Source: CAMLHP01 sp035707845
GTDB taxonomy: Bacteria; Gemmatimonadota; Gemmatimonadetes; Gemmatimonadales; GWC2-71-9
DNA length: 9,132 nucleotides
Direction of reading: 5' to 3'
Assembly: GCA_035707845.1 (NCBI GenBank)
Contig: DASSTP010000201.1
Span: 1 to 9,132 of the forward strand
Shown: one piece after another, positions 5,521 to 9,132 of the stretch
How the letters are laid out: the number at the start of each line of letters is the position of its first letter
How positions within the stretch are numbered: the first letter of the stretch is position 1
Notes under the pieces: generated by a model
Databases searched by the model: none
Told to the model about the DNA's origin: nothing
What the model saw: the letters and a program-made list of their open reading frames with translations, nothing else
Made by a program: the position numbers and the translations under genes

Positions 5521-8068
5521 GCGAGTCGCCATCGAGTACGGCCCGGACTTTCCGCGCGAGGCCCTCGCCGCTGAACGGCTTCTGCAGGAAGCCGGTGCCC
5601 GGCTCGGTGGCGCCGCGCTGCATGATGGCATCGTCGGTGTATCCGGACATGAACAGGACGCGCACGTCGGGGCGGTTCAGCCGGATGCGGCCCACCATTT
5701 CCCGGCCGCTGAGGCCGGGCATCACCATGTCAGTCGCGATCAAGTCGATTTTCCCCGGATGTTCCGTTGCATAGGCGATTGCCTCCTGCGGCCCGGGCAT
5801 GCCGATGACGGTGTACCCGGCGCGCGTCAGGATCTGGCAACCGACCTTGAGCAGGGAGGGCTCGTCCTCCACGAAGAGGATGCTCTCGCGCGCGCTGCCC
5901 CGTGCCGGCGCCGCTGCCACGGGCTCAGCGGCCGTCGCGGCCGCATCCACCCTCGGCAGGTACACCTTGAAGGTGGCGCCATGGCCCGGCTCGCTGTACA
6001 CCAGCACCGAGCCCCCGTTCTGCTGCACGATGCCGTAGACGGTGGAGAGGCCGAGGCCGGTGCCCTCGCCCGGCTGCTTGGTGGTGTAGAACGGCTCGAA
6101 GATGCGCGCCTGCTGCTCCTTGGGAATGCCGATGCCGACGTCGCTCACCGCGAGCATGACATAGCGTCCGGCCGGCAGCAGCTTGTTCCCGCCATGATGC
6201 AGTTCGTCGAGCTCCACTTCCGACGTTTCGATCGTGAGCCGTCCGCCGTCCGGCATGGCGTCGCGGGCGTTCACCGCGAGGTTCATGACGATCTGTTCCA
6301 GGTGACCCGGATCCATGCGGACCCGGCCAATGTCGGGGTTGAGGCGGGTCTCGATCACGATGTCCTCGCCGATGATGCGCTCGAGCATCTTGCGGACGCC
6401 GGCGATGACGCCGTTGATGTCCAGGACCTGCCGCTCGGAGACCTGCGGCCGGCTGAACATGAGCAGCTGGCGGGTGAGCGCGGCGCCACGCACACCCGCG
6501 TCACGGACCTCCTCGATGTCGGCCCGGCGCGGGTCGTCCTCCGGGAGGTCCTCGAGCACGAGGTTCGAGTATCCCAGCACGGCGGACAGAATGTTGTTGA
6601 AGTCATGGGCGATACCACCGGCGAGCCGCCCGACCGCCTCCATCTTCTGCGCTTGCCGCAGGCGTTCCTCGAGCCGGTTCCGCTCGCTCACATCGGTGAC
6701 GAGCACCAGTTCCGCGTCAACGCCGAGGAAGGTTACGGGACGTCCACGGATCTCGACGTCGAACACGTTGCCGTCGCGGGTGATGTGCCGCCAGTGGGAC
6801 ACATCCTGCCTCGCACCGAACTCGGTCTGGACCGCCTGCTCGAGGGCGTCGAGATCCTGGGGCGGGCGGATATCCCGGATGGTCATGCCGGTGAATTCAT
6901 CGTGGGAATAACCGTACTTGGTGACCGCGGCGGCGTTGACCGCAAGGAAATGGAGCGTCTTGCGGTCGAAGACCCACATGGGGTTGGGGTTGAGGTCGAA
7001 CAGCATGCGATACTGCTTCTCGGAGAGCCGCAGCCGCTCCTGGCCGTCCCTCACGCGCTCGACCATGGTCCGGAAGGCGTCCGAGAGCCGGGCAAGTTCG
7101 TCGCCGGTCCGCTCGGTGGGCTCCGCCTCGCCCTCGCTGCGGGCCACCTGCTCGGCCTCCTCGGTGAGATGCAGGAGCGGCCGGGTCAACTGCCGGCTCA
7201 TGACCCAGCCGAGGGCAGTGCCCGCCAGCAGGACCAGCGCGGCGATCCCCATCATCTCGCGCATCAGCGGCCGCGAGCCGCTCATCACTTCGGCATTGGA
7301 AAACTCGGTGCCCATGAGCCACGGCGCGTTGGCGGCCCGGGCCACGGCGCCCAGCCGCAGCGCCCCGGCCCGGCGATAGGTCCCGTTGCGGATGGTATCG
7401 CGGATCAGTGCCGACTCCGCCGGCGCACTCATGTCGGCCCACAAGGAGCCATCGGCGTTCCCGACATAGATCCGGGCGTCGCTGCCCAGCATGGCCGCGA
7501 TGGCCCGGGCGCCGCTGCCGGCGTCAATCACACGGCGAACCACCAGGTACCACGGCGGCCCCGACCGGCGCGGTATGGGCGCGCTCATTTCGTAGTACGC
7601 CAGCCGCCCATCGGAAAAAATCGGGCTCAGTGCGGCCGAATCGGGGAGGGGTGGCGCCAGCGCTGCGGCGGCCACGTCAGTTCTGGTCGTGGGCAGCAGG
7701 CTGAGGTGTACCACCCCGGCGGCATCACGGATTTCGACCGCATTACCGGGCGTGGAGTCGCGCCCGAAGGTGGCCAGCTCCTCGCGCACGGCCTGCGCCG
7801 CCGTGGTATCGCCCTTCACGAACCGCTGCATGGCCGCGCTCTGGGCCTTGCTCGCCATCTGGAGCTTGGCCGCGGCGAGCTGCTGTGAAATGGCGGTGGC
7901 CAGCTGGTTGGCGGCGCTGGCGAGCCGATCGGACGCCGCCGTGTAGGCGGCGTGCGACGCCACGCGATAGCTGAGCGCGCCAAAGATCACGATCACGACG
8001 AGCAGCACGCTCCCGATCAGGAGCGGCAGGCGGACATTCAGGGAGAGCCGTGGCGCCGGCTGAGGCAT
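5513..8068 (-). CDS. membrane-bound hybrid sensor histidine kinase with PAS and receiver domains
   Basis: This gene encodes an 851-residue hybrid kinase. Membrane helix 1 is at about 14-34 and helix 2 at about 272-291, enclosing a periplasmic sensor region of roughly 235 residues with no fold I can name; its length suits a CACHE-like domain. A HAMP linker follows (about 292-344), then a PAS domain (about 351-461; FDLNPNPMWVFDRKTL), then HisKA with phospho-acceptor His488 in GGIAHDFNN. The ATP-binding domain has its N-box at NLAVNARDAM (Asn600), G1 at SDVGIGIP (Asp643), an F-box at FEPFYTTK and G2 at GEGTGLGLS (667-675). An Ala-rich linker leads to a C-terminal receiver with Glu734-Asp735, phospho-acceptor Asp780 (IATDMVMPG), Ser808 and Lys830. 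All catalytic residues are present. I chose ATG 8068 because helix 1 follows promptly and GGAAG lies just upstream; GTG 8080 or TTG 8140 would add 4 or 24 residues. The gene is the first in a minus-strand unit with the M1 peptidase. The signal and target are unknown. Confidence 0.9.
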   Translation of the reverse strand: MPQPAPRLSLNVRLPLLIGSVLLVVIVIFGALSYRVASHAAYTAASDRLASAANQLATAISQQLAAAKLQMASKAQSAAMQRFVKGDTTAAQAVREELATFGRDSTPGNAVEIRDAAGVVHLSLLPTTRTDVAAAALAPPLPDSAALSPIFSDGRLAYYEMSAPIPRRSGPPWYLVVRRVIDAGSGARAIAAMLGSDARIYVGNADGSLWADMSAPAESALIRDTIRNGTYRRAGALRLGAVARAANAPWLMGTEFSNAEVMSGSRPLMREMMGIAALVLLAGTALGWVMSRQLTRPLLHLTEEAEQVARSEGEAEPTERTGDELARLSDAFRTMVERVRDGQERLRLSEKQYRMLFDLNPNPMWVFDRKTLHFLAVNAAAVTKYGYSHDEFTGMTIRDIRPPQDLDALEQAVQTEFGARQDVSHWRHITRDGNVFDVEIRGRPVTFLGVDAELVLVTDVSERNRLEERLRQAQKMEAVGRLAGGIAHDFNNILSAVLGYSNLVLEDLPEDDPRRADIEEVRDAGVRGAALTRQLLMFSRPQVSERQVLDINGVIAGVRKMLERIIGEDIVIETRLNPDIGRVRMDPGHLEQIVMNLAVNARDAMPDGGRLTIETSEVELDELHHGGNKLLPAGRYVMLAVSDVGIGIPKEQQARIFEPFYTTKQPGEGTGLGLSTVYGIVQQNGGSVLVYSEPGHGATFKVYLPRVDAAATAAEPVAAAPARGSARESILFVEDEPSLLKVGCQILTRAGYTVIGMPGPQEAIAYATEHPGKIDLIATDMVMPGLSGREMVGRIRLNRPDVRVLFMSGYTDDAIMQRGATEPGTGFLQKPFSGEGLARKVRAVLDGDSHG

Positions 8069-8260
8069 GGCTTCCGTCACAGGTGTCGAGAAACGCAGGG
8101 CCCGGAACCAACGGACCCGCGGTACATCACGCAGTAGCAATCAGGGGTGTGTATCCGAATCTGGGCAGAGTGGGATGGATTCAGCAACCCTTGGGCTTCG
8201 GGAGGGCCGACAGGGCGCCGCATCCTTGCGTGCAGCCTTTGGCAGGCCACCTTTCGCCCC

Positions 8261-8695
8261 ATGACGAGCAACCTGAATCAATCGGCCGGCCTGCCGCGGC
8301 GCGCAGCCCGCTGCTTCTGGCGCGCGTTGCGGCTTCGCTGCCCCAACTGTGGCGGGGGCGGGCTCTGGCTCAACTGGTTCCGGATGCGCGAGGTGTGTCC
8401 CACCTGCGGGATTCACCTGGAGCGGGGTGAGCATGGCTACATCGTGGGGGCCTACATGTTCAACATCGTGGCGTCGGAGCTGGTGTTCGCTGCGCTGCTG
8501 CTGGGCGTCATGGTCTGGACATGGCCCACGCCGCCGTGGGGAGTGCTGCAATGGGGCGGCGCCGTCCTGATGCTGCTGCTGCCTGCGGTCTTCTACCCGT
8601 TTTCCAAGACGGTTTTCCTGGCCTTTGACCTGCTGTTCCGGCCCCAGGGGTTCGAGGAGGATGACGCGGTGTGCGGGCCGGGGAATAGACGCTGA
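8261..8695 (+). CDS. DUF983 family zinc-ribbon membrane protein
   Basis: This gene encodes a 144-residue protein of the DUF983 family, whose function is not established. A zinc-ribbon-like N-terminal part has two CxxC pairs: Cys27/Cys30 (RCPNCGGG) and Cys46/Cys49 (VCPTCGIHLERGEHGY). Two membrane helices follow, at about 62-86 and 95-115. The family-typical FYPFSKTVFLAFDLLFRP comes after them, then an acidic tail. The ATG at 8261 begins just before the conserved core; a GTG at 8147 would add 38 residues with no family character. I see no clear Shine-Dalgarno at either. The gene is divergent from the hybrid kinase across a 192-base gap. Its TGA stop (8693-8695) is the start of a ten-unit heptamer array. 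Confidence 0.85.
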   Translation: MTSNLNQSAGLPRRAARCFWRALRLRCPNCGGGGLWLNWFRMREVCPTCGIHLERGEHGYIVGAYMFNIVASELVFAALLLGVMVWTWPTPPWGVLQWGGAVLMLLLPAVFYPFSKTVFLAFDLLFRPQGFEEDDAVCGPGNRR

Positions 8696-8760
8696 GCGCT
8701 GTGCGCTGTGAGCTGTGAGCTGTGAGCTGTGAGCTGTGAGCTGTGAGCTGTGAGCTGAGC
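8691..8760 (+). repeat. tandem heptamer array A, 10 units
   Basis: The array is exactly 70 bases. Phased on GC it reads GCTGAGC, GCTGTGC, seven perfect copies of GCTGTGA (8705-8753), then GCTGAGC. Rotated to the stop codon of the DUF983 gene (8693-8695), the core unit is TGTGAGC. Every unit contains TGA, and because 7 is not a multiple of 3, successive TGAs fall in different frames, so the array stops translation in all three plus-strand frames. Confidence 0.97.
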
Positions 8761-8769
8761 GAAGATACC

Positions 8770-8867
8770 GCTCATAGCTCATAGCTCGTAGCTCGTAGCT
8801 CGTAGCTCGTAGCTCGTAGCTCGTAGCTCGCAGCTCGTAGCTCGCAGCTCGTAGCTCGTAGCTCCTA
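8770..8867 (-). repeat. tandem heptamer array B, 14 units
   Basis: The array is exactly 98 bases. On the plus strand it holds GCTCATA twice, GCTCGTA six times (8784-8825), GCTCGCA, GCTCGTA, GCTCGCA, GCTCGTA twice and finally GCTCCTA (8861-8867). On the minus strand the units are TACGAGC and variants. The first minus-strand unit, TAGGAGC, supplies the TAG stop of the membrane-protein gene. Unlike array A, the TACGAGC unit contains no stop codon in any frame on the minus strand. Confidence 0.97.
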
Positions 8868-9131
8868 CCGCTCTCCCCCCAGCAACAACGCCATCGGCAG
8901 CCCGATCATGAGCGCGTGCTGCACCAGGTTGACGTAGAACGTCGGGGACGACGTGGGCGTGGCATGGGCTCGGCTCAGTGGCAGCACCACCAAGTCCATC
9001 AGCAACCAGATGATCGGGCCCCATGCCAGTCCGGCGACGATCCGTCCCCGCGTGGTGGACACCAGCGTCCGCAGTCCTGGCAGCCGGGCGGTCAGCACGA
9101 AGAAAAATACGGTCCAGCCGAGCGCGATCAT
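8865..9131 (-). CDS. small integral membrane protein, probably 5'-truncated by the window edge
   Basis: The readable 88 residues contain three hydrophobic segments: ALGWTVFFFVLTA (3-15), IVAGLAWGPIIWLLMDLVVLPL (31-52) and VNLVQHALMIGLPMALLLGG (67-86). The middle one, with WLLMDLVVLPLS, and the ending QHALMIGLPMALLL resemble the C-terminal half of small (about 140-residue) uncharacterised bacterial membrane proteins that I recall with a conserved VVLPLS segment; this match is from memory. If so, the Met at 9131 is internal and the true start lies to the right of the window. The stop is TAG (8867-8865), which begins heptamer array B. Function unknown. Confidence 0.65.
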   Translation of the reverse strand: MIALGWTVFFFVLTARLPGLRTLVSTTRGRIVAGLAWGPIIWLLMDLVVLPLSRAHATPTSSPTFYVNLVQHALMIGLPMALLLGGER

Positions 9132-9132
9132 G

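Noticed and set aside
5521..5631. Longer M1 peptidase starting inside the kinase gene (up to 5631)
   Set aside because: It would put an Arg/Ser-rich stretch before the signal peptide and overlap the kinase receiver coding region by over 100 bases.
5519..7888. A very long plus-strand open frame (789 codons) opposite the hybrid kinase
   Set aside because: It is the antisense shadow of a gene with complete kinase motifs. Its translation is rich in His, Arg and Gly with no domain, as expected from GC-rich codon bias on the opposite strand.
8069..8140. Longer hybrid kinase from a TTG at 8140
   Set aside because: Possible, but the rare start adds a 24-residue segment before the membrane helix with no support; ATG 8068 gives a usual sensor-kinase N-terminus.
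8147..8260. Longer DUF983 protein from a GTG at 8147
   Set aside because: The extra 38 residues show no conservation-like pattern, and the family core starts just after the ATG at 8261.
8691..8867. CRISPR-like array
   Set aside because: The units are 7 bases and contiguous, with no spacers, and no cas gene is near. It is a simple tandem repeat.
8593..9024. Minus-strand open frames through the arrays encoding repeats such as SSQLTAH and ATSYELR
   Set aside because: They arise because a 7-base repeat read in codons gives a seven-residue repeat. They have no start signals, and one overlaps the DUF983 gene antisense. They look like spurious proteins.

Overview
The window is GC-rich, densely coded chromosomal DNA carrying eight genes, two of them cut by the window edges. 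It has no rRNA, tRNA, CRISPR array, transposase or phage gene. The gene content suggests a free-living Gram-negative bacterium with an elaborate envelope: a PEP-CTERM surface protein, a secreted M1 metallopeptidase, a large hybrid sensor kinase and an Ada-AlkA repair fusion. Gemmatimonadota is my best guess, from overall protein style and base composition; this is an inference and not proven here.

Layout: (1) 2-523 (+), the 3' part of a KdpE-type response regulator whose start lies left of the window. (2) 662-1372 (+), a secreted PEP-CTERM protein. (3) 1404-2852 (-), an Ada/AraC/AlkA fusion for alkylation repair, convergent with gene 2. (4) 2927-3298 (-), a stand-alone receiver protein. (5) 3457-5520 (-), a secreted M1 peptidase. 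(6) 5513-8068 (-), a hybrid histidine kinase whose stop overlaps the peptidase start by 8 bases. (7) 8261-8695 (+), a DUF983 zinc-ribbon membrane protein, divergent from the kinase. (8) 8865-9131 (-), the C-terminal part of a small membrane protein, convergent with gene 7. The minus-strand run kinase, peptidase, receiver may act together in sensing and protein turnover, but only the kinase-peptidase pair is tightly linked. The receiver has its own Shine-Dalgarno sequence, and a hairpin lies between it and the peptidase. The divergent gap 8069-8260 holds no motif I can name.

The most unusual content is a family of GC-rich heptanucleotide repeats found at every gene end. Read in the direction of the gene, the unit is approximately T-R-R-G-M-G-C (TGAGCGC, TGAGAGC, TAAGAGC, TAGGAGC, with TGTGAGC and TACGAGC as array forms). 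In six of the eight genes the stop codon itself is the first three bases of such a unit, and further units follow in register. In the other two (genes 1 and 2) the units follow the stop closely. Between genes 7 and 8 the family expands into two tandem arrays of 10 and 14 units in opposite orientation. In a plus-strand RNA these could pair into one long hairpin using G-U wobbles. At the kinase-peptidase junction the repeat is read through and encodes the start of the peptidase signal peptide. I know of no description of such stop-codon-linked heptamers; heptanucleotide STRR repeats of cyanobacteria are the nearest analogy I can name.
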